DNA of 6,066 nucleotides. It comes from Kiritimatiellia bacterium. Its GTDB lineage: Bacteria > Verrucomicrobiota > Kiritimatiellia > SLAD01. Each line of letters begins with the position of its first letter. The first letter of the stretch is position 1. This document shows positions 1-5,758 of this stretch, piece by piece. Location of the stretch: assembly GCA_007128275.1 (NCBI GenBank), contig SKXR01000269.1:1-6066 (forward strand), written 5' to 3'. A program made the translations under genes and the position numbers. The notes beneath the pieces were generated by a model. The model ran no database searches. It was not told the origin of the DNA and was given only the letters and a program-made list of their open reading frames with translations.

Positions 1-2
1 AT

Positions 3-118
3 TTGGACTGCGGTGGCAGAGTCCTCTGTAGCGAAGCGGAAGAGGACGGCGACACCGCTTTGGATGAAGACCAACCACACCGCGCGCGTCCAATCCAACG
101 TGGCGTAGCGAACACGCC
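3..118. repeat. Hairpin-rich non-coding element with a repeated loop motif
   Basis: This stretch carries no convincing gene but folds strongly. Stem GCGGTG (10-15) pairs with CACCGC (53-58). Nested inside, GTCCTCT (21-27) pairs with AGAGGAC (41-47), closing a 13-base loop. TTGGAC (3-8) can pair with GTCCAA (88-93) around the whole hairpin. A second hairpin, GGCGT (102-106) with ACGCC (114-118), has a 7-base loop. The 8-mer GTAGCGAA occurs in both hairpins (28-35 and 105-112), covering the loops. The layout suggests a dispersed palindromic repeat of the REP type between genes. I associate similar units with Verrucomicrobiota from memory only. A structured RNA is the alternative; I could not match a known family. 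Confidence 0.4.
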
Positions 119-143
119 TTACGGCATTGACTCCCGGTTACAA

Positions 144-158
144 ATCGGGACACCCGAT
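144..158 (-). terminator. Possible weak terminator hairpin downstream of the transsulfuration operon
   Basis: ATCGGG (144-149) and CCCGAT (153-158) form a perfect 6-bp stem with a 3-base loop, about 80 bases past the stop of the last minus-strand gene. Read on the minus strand, only three T residues follow the stem, so this is not a classical intrinsic terminator. It is simply the most compact hairpin downstream of the operon. The same bases can pair instead with TCCCG at 132-136, so the structure is ambiguous. Confidence 0.2.
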
Positions 159-238
159 AGCGCAATCGTTCAGTCAAAAATCAACGACTTACATCACATT
201 TCCTAGTGCATGAGGAACTCAGACACGCCCGCCTCGTT

Positions 239-1381
239 TTATGCCAGCGCCTGCTGAACGTCCGCAATCAGGTCGTCCGCGTCTTCGATCCCGACACTGA
301 GCCGGACGAATCCGTCGCTGATCCCGCGCGCGCGGCGGTCTTCCGGCGCCACGCTGGCGTGGGTCATGCTCGGCGGATGCGAGCACAACGATTCCACGCC
401 GCCCAGACTTTCGGCCAACGCAAAGACCTTTACCTTGGTGCAGAACGATTTCGCGGCCTCAAACCCGTCCGCCAACTCAATGGAAATCATGCCGCCGAAT
501 GAGCGCATCTGCCGTTTCGCAATCGCGTGGCCGGGATGGGCGGGCAGACCGGGGTAAATCACGCGCGCCAATCCGTTCATGCCGGACAACGCTTCTGCCA
601 GTTGCGCGGCGTTGCCACAATGCCGGTCCATGCGCACGGCCAGTGTCTTGAGTCCGCGTTGCACGAGATAGCAATCCATCGGCCCGGGAATCAGGCCGGC
701 GGTGTTTTGCAGGTAACGGATCGGTTCCAGCAATTCCGCCGTGCGCGCAATCACCGCGCCGCCGATGACATCGGAATGACCGCCGAGATATTTGGTCGTG
801 CTGTGCATGACGTAGTCCGCCCCCAACGCAAGCGGCTGTTGCAGGTACGGCGTGGCAAAGGTGTTGTCCACCACGACCTGCACGGAGTCGCGCTTCACGG
901 CGTCGCACACGGCCTTGATATCGACGATGTCGAGCAGGGGATTGGTCGGCGATTCGAGCCAAACCATGCGCGGACGTTTCAGCGAGGCCAACGCCTTCTT
1001 GTACGCCTCCGGTTCGCCGGATTCCGCGCGGACGACTTCCAGGCCCCATTCCTTGAACACCGTGTTGAGCAAGCGAAACGTGCCGCCATAGAGGTCGTGG
1101 CCCGCGACAAATCCGTCGCCCGGACGCAGCATCTGCAGGAGGGCGTTGGTCGCCGCCAGGCCCGAGCAAAACGCGGCGCATGCTTCGCCTGCTTCCAGCG
1201 AGGCGAGACAAGCCTCAAGCGATTCGCGGGTCGGGTTTTGGGATCGCGAATATTCGTACCCCTTGTGTACGCCCGGACTTTCCTGTTGGTAAGTTGTGGA
1301 TAAGTACAGAGGCGGGATGACGGCCCCCGTCGAAGGGTCCGCGGATTGTCCGGTGTGTATGGCTCGCGTTGAAAACTTCAC
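239..1381 (-). CDS. Cystathionine gamma-lyase / gamma-synthase family PLP enzyme
   Basis: This is a PLP-dependent fold-type I enzyme of the Cys/Met metabolism family, 380 residues, a normal full length. Visible landmarks from the chosen start are YSR at 44-46 (phosphate contact from the neighbouring subunit), DLYGG with Tyr98 (stacks on PLP), Asp172 in VVDNTF (pyridine nitrogen), and the Schiff-base Lys197 in HSTTKYLGGHSD. The C-terminal motif ESLGGVESL...PPSMTHASV is typical of gamma-lyases and gamma-synthases. The GTG start at 1381 is preferred over the in-frame ATG at 1411: AAGGAG sits 7 bases upstream, the protein then begins MKFSTRAIHTGQ as family members do, and the longer version would overlap the upstream gene. 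Because it is coupled to cystathionine beta-synthase, I infer gamma-lyase activity: cystathionine to cysteine, 2-oxobutyrate and ammonia in the cytoplasm. Sequence alone does not separate this from gamma-synthase (metB). Confidence 0.93.
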   Translation of the reverse strand: MKFSTRAIHTGQSADPSTGAVIPPLYLSTTYQQESPGVHKGYEYSRSQNPTRESLEACLASLEAGEACAAFCSGLAATNALLQMLRPGDGFVAGHDLYGGTFRLLNTVFKEWGLEVVRAESGEPEAYKKALASLKRPRMVWLESPTNPLLDIVDIKAVCDAVKRDSVQVVVDNTFATPYLQQPLALGADYVMHSTTKYLGGHSDVIGGAVIARTAELLEPIRYLQNTAGLIPGPMDCYLVQRGLKTLAVRMDRHCGNAAQLAEALSGMNGLARVIYPGLPAHPGHAIAKRQMRSFGGMISIELADGFEAAKSFCTKVKVFALAESLGGVESLCSHPPSMTHASVAPEDRRARGISDGFVRLSVGIEDADDLIADVQQALA

Positions 1382-1385
1382 TGTA

Positions 1386-2759
1386 TTACTCCTTGCGCGG
1401 TACTTTTTCATAAAAACGCATCAAATCCGAACGCGTCACGATGCCGGTCAACCGGCCTTCCTTCGACACGGTGACGGCGGGATGTCCCGCCAACAGCAGG
1501 CGATACGCTTCTTCCATTAAGGTGTGCTCGTCCAGTTCGGGCAGCGGCCGCGCCATGACGTCGCGCACGGAAATCTCCGCGGGCGTCAGTCCTTGGTGCA
1601 GGGCGCGCATGAGCGTGATCTCTTCCACGGCGCCCACGACGTGGCCGTCTTCAACCACGGGCAACTGCGAAAAACCGTATTCATGAAAGGCGTCAATCGC
1701 TTTCTGCAGGGTGTCTTGTACCCCGAGCGCAATCACCTTGCCGGCGCGGCCCAACGTGGTCAGCAGATCGCCCACGGTGATCTTCTCGGCCGGTCGATCG
1801 ATGAATCCGTTCTCGGCCATCCACTCTTCATTATACATCTTGCTGATATAATTCCGGCCCGTATCCGGACAGAGCACGACCATCACGTCGTCCGGCGTAC
1901 AGCGCGGCGCGTACTTGAACGCCGCCGATAACGCCGTCCCGCAGGAGCCGCCGAGCAGCAATCCTTCCTCGCGGGCGATGCGCCGCGCGGTACTGAACGA
2001 TTCGGCGTCGCTGACCCGGATCCATTCGTCGATGACCTGCGCGTTCAGCGTTTTGGGAACAAAATCCTCACCGATCCCTTCGACCTTCCACGGTTTGGGC
2101 GTGTCGCCGGACAAAATCGAACCCTCAATGTCGGCGCCGATGATCTTGATGTCCGGATTCCTTTCCTTCAGGTACTGCCCAACCCCGCTCAACGTGCCGC
2201 CCGTGCCGGCGGACGCGACGAAGACGGTGATGCGCCCGTTGGTCTGTGCCCAGATTTCCGGACCGGTATGGCGGTAATGCGCCTGCGGGTTCGCGATGTT
2301 ACTGAACTGGTTCGGCCGCCAGGCGCCGGGAATTTCGCGGGCCAACCGCTCGGCGACGCCGTTGTAACTCTCGGGCGAGTCCGGCGGCACGCTCGTCGGC
2401 GTGATGACCACTTCGGCTCCGTACGCGCGCAGTAGGCGCACCTTGTCGTCGCTCATCTTGTCGGGCATGACAAAAATACAGCGATACCCGCGCACCGCAC
2501 CGACCAGGGCGAGGCCGAGTCCCGTGTTGCCCGCTGTCGCTTCGATGATGGTGCCGCCCGGCTTCAACGCGCCGCGCGTCTCGGCATCTTCAATCATGGC
2601 GAGGGCGATGCGGTCTTTGGCGCTGCCGCCCGGATTGAACGCCTCAATTTTGACGGCGACCCGGGGAGCCAGACCTGCTGCGGAACGATTCAGATAAATG
2701 ATCGGCGTCCAGCCGATCGTGTCCAGCACGCTATTATGGATAGGGTCATGTGCGGTCAT
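1386..2759 (-). CDS. cbs: Cystathionine beta-synthase with C-terminal CBS-domain pair
   Basis: This is a PLP-dependent fold-type II enzyme expected to condense homocysteine with serine to cystathionine, the first step of reverse transsulfuration. The catalytic core spans about residues 8-320. It has Schiff-base Lys48 in NPGGSAKDR, the substrate loop TAGNTG (75-80), the phosphate-binding loop SAGTGGT (183-189), and GGSCGTAL (270-277), whose Ser contacts the PLP ring. VEGIGEDFVPKTL (227-239) matches the cystathionine beta-synthase signature rather than plain cysteine synthase. Two CBS (Bateman) repeats follow at about 328-388 and 395-451; in relatives they bind adenosyl ligands such as SAM. The N-terminal haem region of animal enzymes is absent. 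At 457 residues the length suits bacterial homologues. ATG at 2759 is chosen because GAGGAG lies 11 bases upstream; an in-frame GTG at 2771 overlaps that site. First gene of the operon, 4 bases before the gamma-lyase homologue. Confidence 0.92.
   Translation of the reverse strand: MTAHDPIHNSVLDTIGWTPIIYLNRSAAGLAPRVAVKIEAFNPGGSAKDRIALAMIEDAETRGALKPGGTIIEATAGNTGLGLALVGAVRGYRCIFVMPDKMSDDKVRLLRAYGAEVVITPTSVPPDSPESYNGVAERLAREIPGAWRPNQFSNIANPQAHYRHTGPEIWAQTNGRITVFVASAGTGGTLSGVGQYLKERNPDIKIIGADIEGSILSGDTPKPWKVEGIGEDFVPKTLNAQVIDEWIRVSDAESFSTARRIAREEGLLLGGSCGTALSAAFKYAPRCTPDDVMVVLCPDTGRNYISKMYNEEWMAENGFIDRPAEKITVGDLLTTLGRAGKVIALGVQDTLQKAIDAFHEYGFSQLPVVEDGHVVGAVEEITLMRALHQGLTPAEISVRDVMARPLPELDEHTLMEEAYRLLLAGHPAVTVSKEGRLTGIVTRSDLMRFYEKVPRKE
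1389..1394 (-). promoter_or_regulatory. Shine-Dalgarno AAGGAG that fixes the GTG start
   Basis: On the minus strand AAGGAG lies 7 bases before GTG at 1381-1379. It is embedded in the last codons of the upstream gene, immediately before its TAA (1388-1386). Ribosomes finishing the first gene therefore end directly on the start site of the second, which points to translational coupling. Confidence 0.8.
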
Positions 2760-2770
2760 GGATACGGTCA

Positions 2771-2776
2771 CTCCTC
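2771..2776 (-). promoter_or_regulatory. Shine-Dalgarno GAGGAG for cystathionine beta-synthase
   Basis: GAGGAG on the minus strand is 11 bases from the ATG at 2759, a slightly long spacing. The in-frame GTG at 2771-2769 begins on the last base of this site, so it cannot use it, which argues for the ATG. Confidence 0.55.
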
Positions 2777-2781
2777 AAGGC

Positions 2782-2810
2782 AGAATAGCGGATCACACGG
2801 CAAGAGGCAA
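2782..2810 (-). promoter_or_regulatory. Candidate sigma70-type promoter for the transsulfuration operon
   Basis: Read on the minus strand, TTGCCT (2810-2805) and TATTCT (2787-2782) are separated by exactly 17 bases; each hexamer matches 4 of 6 consensus positions. Transcription would start near 2775, giving a very short leader that overlaps the Shine-Dalgarno, which weakens the call. A small palindrome, GGCAACTGCC (2806-2815), overlaps the -35 box and could be an operator. That last point is speculative. Confidence 0.3.
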
Positions 2811-2838
2811 CTGCCAGTCAGTTTCCTTTGGCTTGTCC

Positions 2839-2863
2839 GACTCCGCTAGCAATCAAGGGAGTC
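2839..2863 (+). promoter_or_regulatory. Inverted repeat masking the Shine-Dalgarno of the SDR gene
   Basis: GACTCC (2839-2844) is the exact reverse complement of GGAGTC (2858-2863). The right arm contains most of the ribosome binding site AAGGGAG (2855-2861), which lies 6 bases before the ATG at 2868. In mRNA a 6-bp stem with a 13-base loop would cover the site. This could lower or regulate translation. It may also be chance, as the stem is short. Confidence 0.35.
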
Positions 2864-2867
2864 AATC

Positions 2868-3623
2868 ATGTCTGCTAGTCTGAATAATCGTGTATTCATC
2901 ATTTATGGCGCCTACGGCGGTATCGGCCGTGCCGTGGGGCGTCGCTTGGCGGAGCGCGGTGCGCGCCTCATGGGCGCGGGCCGAAACAAAGCGGCGTTAC
3001 AGGAATGGGCGTCCGCGTGGGAGGCCGAAACGGCCGTAGCCGAGGCGAACGATTCGGCCTCGATCAACGCGGTGGTGGAGAAGGCCCTTTCCGTGTACGG
3101 GCGACTCGATGGCGTCGTGAACTGTTTCGGGACCATGCTGCTTAAACCGGCGCATCTCACCAGCGACGAGGAATGGGACGAGACATTGGCCGTGAACCTG
3201 ACTTCCGCGTTTTCAATTACCCGTGCGGTGGCCCGCGCCTTCCCCCAAGAAGGGGGCTCGGTGGTTTTCTTGTCCACCGTGGCCGCGCGCGTGGGTTTGC
3301 CGAATCACGAAGCCATCGCGGCGGCCAAGGCCGGATTGATTGGCTTGGCGCAATCCGCGGCGGCCACCTACGCCCCGAAACAAATCCGGTTCAATGTGGT
3401 TGCGCCGGGACTGACGCGCACGCCGTTGGCCGCCAAAATCACGGCCAACGAGGTGGCCCTGCAGGCTTCCGTCAAGATGCATCCGCTGGGGCGGATCGGC
3501 GAGGCCGACGAAGTGGCTTCCGCGGTCGAATGGTTTCTGGATCCGATGCAAAGCTGGGTGACCGGACAGGTCCTGGGCGTCGATGGCGGGTTGGGCTCGA
3601 TCAAGAGTAGGGGGTCGAAGTGA
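2868..3623 (+). CDS. SDR-family oxidoreductase-like protein without the catalytic tyrosine
   Basis: This is a short-chain dehydrogenase/reductase fold of 251 residues, the normal size for a classical SDR, predicted cytoplasmic. The N-terminal nucleotide-binding motif is YGAYGGIG (13-20), a variant of TGxxxGIG with Tyr for Thr. VVNCFG (83-88) replaces the usual NNAG. Asn110, Ser136 and Lys154 occupy the expected catalytic positions. The Tyr of YxxxK is Ile150 (in HEAIAAAK), so three of the four catalytic residues remain. The C-terminal APGLTRTPL segment and the VTGQVLGVDGG ending are standard. Either chemistry is altered, His147 or Glu148 substitutes, or the protein is a non-catalytic NAD(P)-binding partner. 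I recall related SDRs with the same HEAIAAAK segment, so it may define a subfamily. AAGGGAG lies 6 bases before the ATG. It heads a unit with two downstream genes; its TGA overlaps the next start by 4 bases. Substrate unknown. Confidence 0.9.
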   Translation: MSASLNNRVFIIYGAYGGIGRAVGRRLAERGARLMGAGRNKAALQEWASAWEAETAVAEANDSASINAVVEKALSVYGRLDGVVNCFGTMLLKPAHLTSDEEWDETLAVNLTSAFSITRAVARAFPQEGGSVVFLSTVAARVGLPNHEAIAAAKAGLIGLAQSAAATYAPKQIRFNVVAPGLTRTPLAAKITANEVALQASVKMHPLGRIGEADEVASAVEWFLDPMQSWVTGQVLGVDGGLGSIKSRGSK

Positions 3624-4084
3624 GTGTGCTCCGCTTTGTGAAACGTTCCCGCATTCCGGCGTCTGCGGAAGCGGTGTTCGCCTGGCACGAAGCGCCGGGC
3701 GCGTTTCAACGGTTGACGCCGTCCGGGGAGAAGGTGCGGGTGCTGCGTCATGTGGGCGGGATCAGGGACGGCGCGGAAGTCTACCTGCTGGTTGGGCCCA
3801 TGCCGTTCGCATTGCGCTGGGATCTGACGCATTGCGATTATCAGCCCGGCCGCTCGTTTACCGATAGGCAGGTGCAAGGCCCGTTCCGGTCCTGGCGTCA
3901 TGTGCATCGGATGATCCCGGACGGCGGCCAAGCTTGTATCTTGGAGGACTGGATCGAATTTGAGTTGCCGCTGGGCTGGTTCGGCCGTCTGATCGGCGGG
4001 CCGATCATGAACAAAAAGCTCGACCGCCTTTTCACCTATCGCCATCATGTGACTCAACAGGCCTTCGAACAGAAGACACCATGA
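3620..4084 (+). CDS. SRPBCC-fold ligand-binding protein (polyketide cyclase/dehydrase-like)
   Basis: This 154-residue protein has the pattern of the SRPBCC (START/Bet v 1) superfamily. The N-terminal strand FVKRSRIPASAEAVFAWH leads into GAFQRLTPSGEKVRV, followed by alternating beta strands (EVYLLVGPMPFALRWDLTH, FTDRQVQGPFRSWRHVH, CILEDWIEFELPLG). A C-terminal amphipathic helix starts near residue 131 (MNKKLDRLFTYRHH). Such proteins form a hydrophobic pocket for lipids, polyketides or other aromatics, and some are enzymes. No catalytic residue can be assigned here. Similar domains also occur fused to sugar-epimerase-like proteins (family knowledge). The start is GTG at 3620, overlapping the SDR stop as GTGA, with AGGGGG (3609-3614) 5 bases upstream; its own stop overlaps the next ATG as ATGA. 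This packing implies coupled translation and a shared pathway with the SDR and membrane proteins. No signal peptide is seen. Confidence 0.85.
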   Translation: MSVLRFVKRSRIPASAEAVFAWHEAPGAFQRLTPSGEKVRVLRHVGGIRDGAEVYLLVGPMPFALRWDLTHCDYQPGRSFTDRQVQGPFRSWRHVHRMIPDGGQACILEDWIEFELPLGWFGRLIGGPIMNKKLDRLFTYRHHVTQQAFEQKTP

Positions 4085-4542
4085 GTCAGGACATCGTAAC
4101 CGGGATCTGGGCGGCGCATCTCCTGTCCGTATTCTACATGACGGGCCTCATCTGGTTTGTGCAGGTGGTGCATTATCCCCTGATGAATCGCGTCCAGGGC
4201 GCGGCGTATACGGAGTTTCAACGCGCTCACATGCGGCGCACCACGTGGGTGGTCGGCCCCATCATGCTGCTGGAAGCCGGCACGGCGGCGGCCCTGCTGT
4301 ATGCGCGTCCTCCCTTCGTCCCGTTTTCCGCCGTCCTGCTCAATATGCTGCTGCTCCTGCTCATCTGGATCTCCACGGCGGTGTGGCAGGTGCCGTGCCA
4401 CGGGAAACTGCTGCAAGGCTTCAATGAGCAGGCGCACCGTCGCCTCGTAGCCACCAACTGGATTCGAACCGCGCTTTGGACCGCGCGTTCCGTCCTGTGG
4501 CTGTCCCTCCTGTGGCGCGTACAACCGGCGGCGTTCGATTGA
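4081..4542 (+). CDS. Conserved four-helix integral membrane protein, function unknown
   Basis: This is a 153-residue inner-membrane protein with four predicted hydrophobic helices at about residues 8-30, 56-74, 82-102 and 126-146. Conserved-looking polar positions lie at the helix edges: His31 in VVHYPL, His50 in RAHMRRTTW, Glu65 inside helix 2, His107 in VPCHGKL, and the segment ATNWIRTALWTAR (124-136). The layout and the N-W-I-R-T segment recall DUF1772/anthrone-oxygenase-like small membrane proteins, but I cannot confirm membership. The histidines could bind metal or haem; that is inference. ATG at 4081 overlaps the SRPBCC stop by 4 bases and only a weak AGAAGA precedes it, so expression probably depends on coupling. 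Last gene of the three-gene unit; purU follows after 34 bases with its own promoter. Confidence 0.82.
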   Translation: MSQDIVTGIWAAHLLSVFYMTGLIWFVQVVHYPLMNRVQGAAYTEFQRAHMRRTTWVVGPIMLLEAGTAAALLYARPPFVPFSAVLLNMLLLLLIWISTAVWQVPCHGKLLQGFNEQAHRRLVATNWIRTALWTARSVLWLSLLWRVQPAAFD

Positions 4543-4567
4543 AGCCGTGACCGTGGTGTGCTAGAAT
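4539..4567 (+). promoter_or_regulatory. Sigma70-type promoter for purU with extended -10
   Basis: TTGAAG (4539-4544) and TAGAAT (4562-4567) are separated by 17 bases, and TG at 4559-4560 forms an extended -10. The -35 matches 4 of 6 and the -10 matches 5 of 6 consensus positions. The -35 overlaps the stop of the preceding gene (4540-4542). The start of transcription would fall at about 4573-4575, two to four bases before the ATG at 4577, predicting a leaderless or nearly leaderless mRNA. No Shine-Dalgarno is visible before that ATG, which agrees. Confidence 0.5.
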
Positions 4568-4576
4568 GCAACAGAC

Positions 4577-5437
4577 ATGAAAACACCACGCACAGCGATC
4601 TTGCATATCCATTGTCCCGACCGGAAAGGCATCGTCGCCGCGGTGACCGGGTTCATTCATCAACACAACGGCAACGTCTTGCATCTGGACCAGCACGTGG
4701 ACTTCGAGCAAGACGTGTTCTTCATGCGTATGGAATGGACCTTGGACGATTTTGATCTGCCGCCGGAGCGGTTTGCCGTCGCCTTCGAAGCGGTGGCGCG
4801 CCCTTTCTCGATGCAGTGGGAGTTCTTCGATTCCGGGGAACGCCCGCGCATGGCGCTGTTCGTTTCCAAACAGCCGCATTGCCTGTACGACATTCTGTCG
4901 CGTCACGAATCGGGTGAGTTTGAGGTGGATATACCGCTGATCCTAAGTAATCACCCGGACTGCCGGCGCATCGCGGAACGATTCGAGATCCCTTTCCATC
5001 ACTTTACGGTTACGCCGGAAACGAAGGAGGAACAGGAAGAGCGGCAAATACGCCTGCTCGAGGAGCAGGACGTGGAATTCGTGGTGTTGGCGCGTTACAT
5101 GCAGATTCTGACGCCGACACTCGTGGATCGTTTCCCGCATCGCATCATCAACATTCATCACTCGTTCCTGCCCGCCTTTCCCGGCGCGCGACCGTATCAT
5201 TCCGCGTATGCGCGTGGCGTGAAGATCATCGGAGCCACCAGCCATTATGTGACCGCGGAGTTGGACGCCGGGCCGATCATAGAACAGGATATCATTCGCG
5301 TGTCACACCGGGAAACCATCGACGATTTCATCCGGCGCGGTCGCGATCTTGAAAAAAGCGTTCTCTCGCGCGCTATCTGGCTGCATCTGCGTCGGCAAAT
5401 CCTCGTGTACAACAACAAGACCGTGCTCTTTGCCTGA
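4577..5437 (+). CDS. purU: Formyltetrahydrofolate deformylase PurU
   Basis: This cytoplasmic enzyme hydrolyses 10-formyltetrahydrofolate to formate and tetrahydrofolate. It balances one-carbon pools and supplies formate for formate-dependent purine synthesis. The N-terminal ACT regulatory domain covers about residues 6-80 (AILHIHCPDRKGIVAAVTGF onward); in E. coli PurU, methionine activates and glycine inhibits. The formyltransferase-type domain runs from about residue 90 to 280. The catalytic Asn192 and His194 lie in INIHHSFLP, and Asp230 in ELDAGPIIEQD, the triad shared with GAR transformylase. The total of 286 residues is the usual length, with no truncation. The ATG at 4577 gives the canonical N-terminus directly ahead of the ACT domain. 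No ribosome binding site precedes it; a strong promoter sits immediately upstream. It is probably transcribed on its own, 34 bases after the membrane protein. A role linking it to the upstream transsulfuration genes is only inference. Confidence 0.96.
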   Translation: MKTPRTAILHIHCPDRKGIVAAVTGFIHQHNGNVLHLDQHVDFEQDVFFMRMEWTLDDFDLPPERFAVAFEAVARPFSMQWEFFDSGERPRMALFVSKQPHCLYDILSRHESGEFEVDIPLILSNHPDCRRIAERFEIPFHHFTVTPETKEEQEERQIRLLEEQDVEFVVLARYMQILTPTLVDRFPHRIINIHHSFLPAFPGARPYHSAYARGVKIIGATSHYVTAELDAGPIIEQDIIRVSHRETIDDFIRRGRDLEKSVLSRAIWLHLRRQILVYNNKTVLFA

Positions 5438-5758
5438 TCGCGATGGCGGAGGGGTGGGCAGGGTCATTCAGTTCTCTGCATCGCATTGAAAAAGTGGTGG
5501 TTACCCTCTTTCTGGAGGGCGGAGCTATGCGACGCCGGGAACGTGAATGGAAACCTAACCGCCTCTATTTTTATTCAACGCGACATCACGGGCTCGTATA
5601 ACTCGCCCCTCCAAGCGGATGGGTTTTTTCGAACCGGGTTCATACATGCGGAGGTAGATTGGAAAACGTATTGCCCCTGGGGGGGGCGGTGTAGAAACAG
5701 CTATCAGGCGGGGCCTTTCCCGGGTATAGTGGCCCCTGAGAACAGCGTATAATTCAAC
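5438..5758 (+). other. Intergenic region of about 320 bases without a convincing gene
   Basis: No credible long coding region or recognised RNA family is seen. Visible structure includes a small hairpin CCCTC/GAGGG (about 5504-5519) without a following T run, a GGGC/GCCC pair around 5590-5608, and a perfect 11-base palindrome GAACCGGGTTC (5631-5641). There is also a run of eight G residues (5679-5686) preceded by CCCCT. An 88-codon frame opens at a TTG (5486) and ends at 5752. It is rich in Trp, Cys and Phe, lacks a ribosome binding site and resembles nothing I know, so I treat it as non-coding. Composition is less regular than in the flanking genes, and decayed sequence is possible. Confidence 0.5.
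5748..5753 (+). promoter_or_regulatory. Consensus -10 box directly before the PAS gene
   Basis: A perfect TATAAT lies only 5 bases before the ATG at 5759. If used, transcription would begin at or within a base or two of that ATG, producing a leaderless mRNA. No good -35 is present at 16-18 bases upstream (TATAGT lies there) and no Shine-Dalgarno is visible, so the call is tentative. Confidence 0.3.

Noticed and set aside
3..93. Cobalamin or other known riboswitch
   Set aside because: No conserved core sequence of a known class is visible, and on the minus strand it lies downstream, not upstream, of the metabolic genes.
131..150. tRNA-like T-arm (TCCCG-GTTACAAAT-CGGGA)
   Set aside because: The loop has 9 rather than 7 bases and no acceptor, D or anticodon arms can be found around it.
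200..217. TTCCT/AGGAA hairpin as terminator of the minus-strand operon
   Set aside because: Only 5 mostly A-T pairs with an 8-base loop and no T run after it on the minus strand.
527..1303. 258-codon plus-strand open frame opposite the gamma-lyase gene
   Set aside because: It is antisense to a well-recognised gene with intact motifs; its translation is rich in Arg, His and Gly as expected for a shadow frame.
1382..1411. Upstream ATG at 1411 as start of the gamma-lyase gene
   Set aside because: It would overlap the beta-synthase gene, lacks its own Shine-Dalgarno and adds residues not typical of the family; the GTG at 1381 has AAGGAG at 7 bases.
5486..5752. 88-codon open frame from a TTG in the gap after purU
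   Set aside because: No ribosome binding site, unusual Trp/Cys/Phe-rich composition, no recognisable family and no codon pattern like the neighbours.
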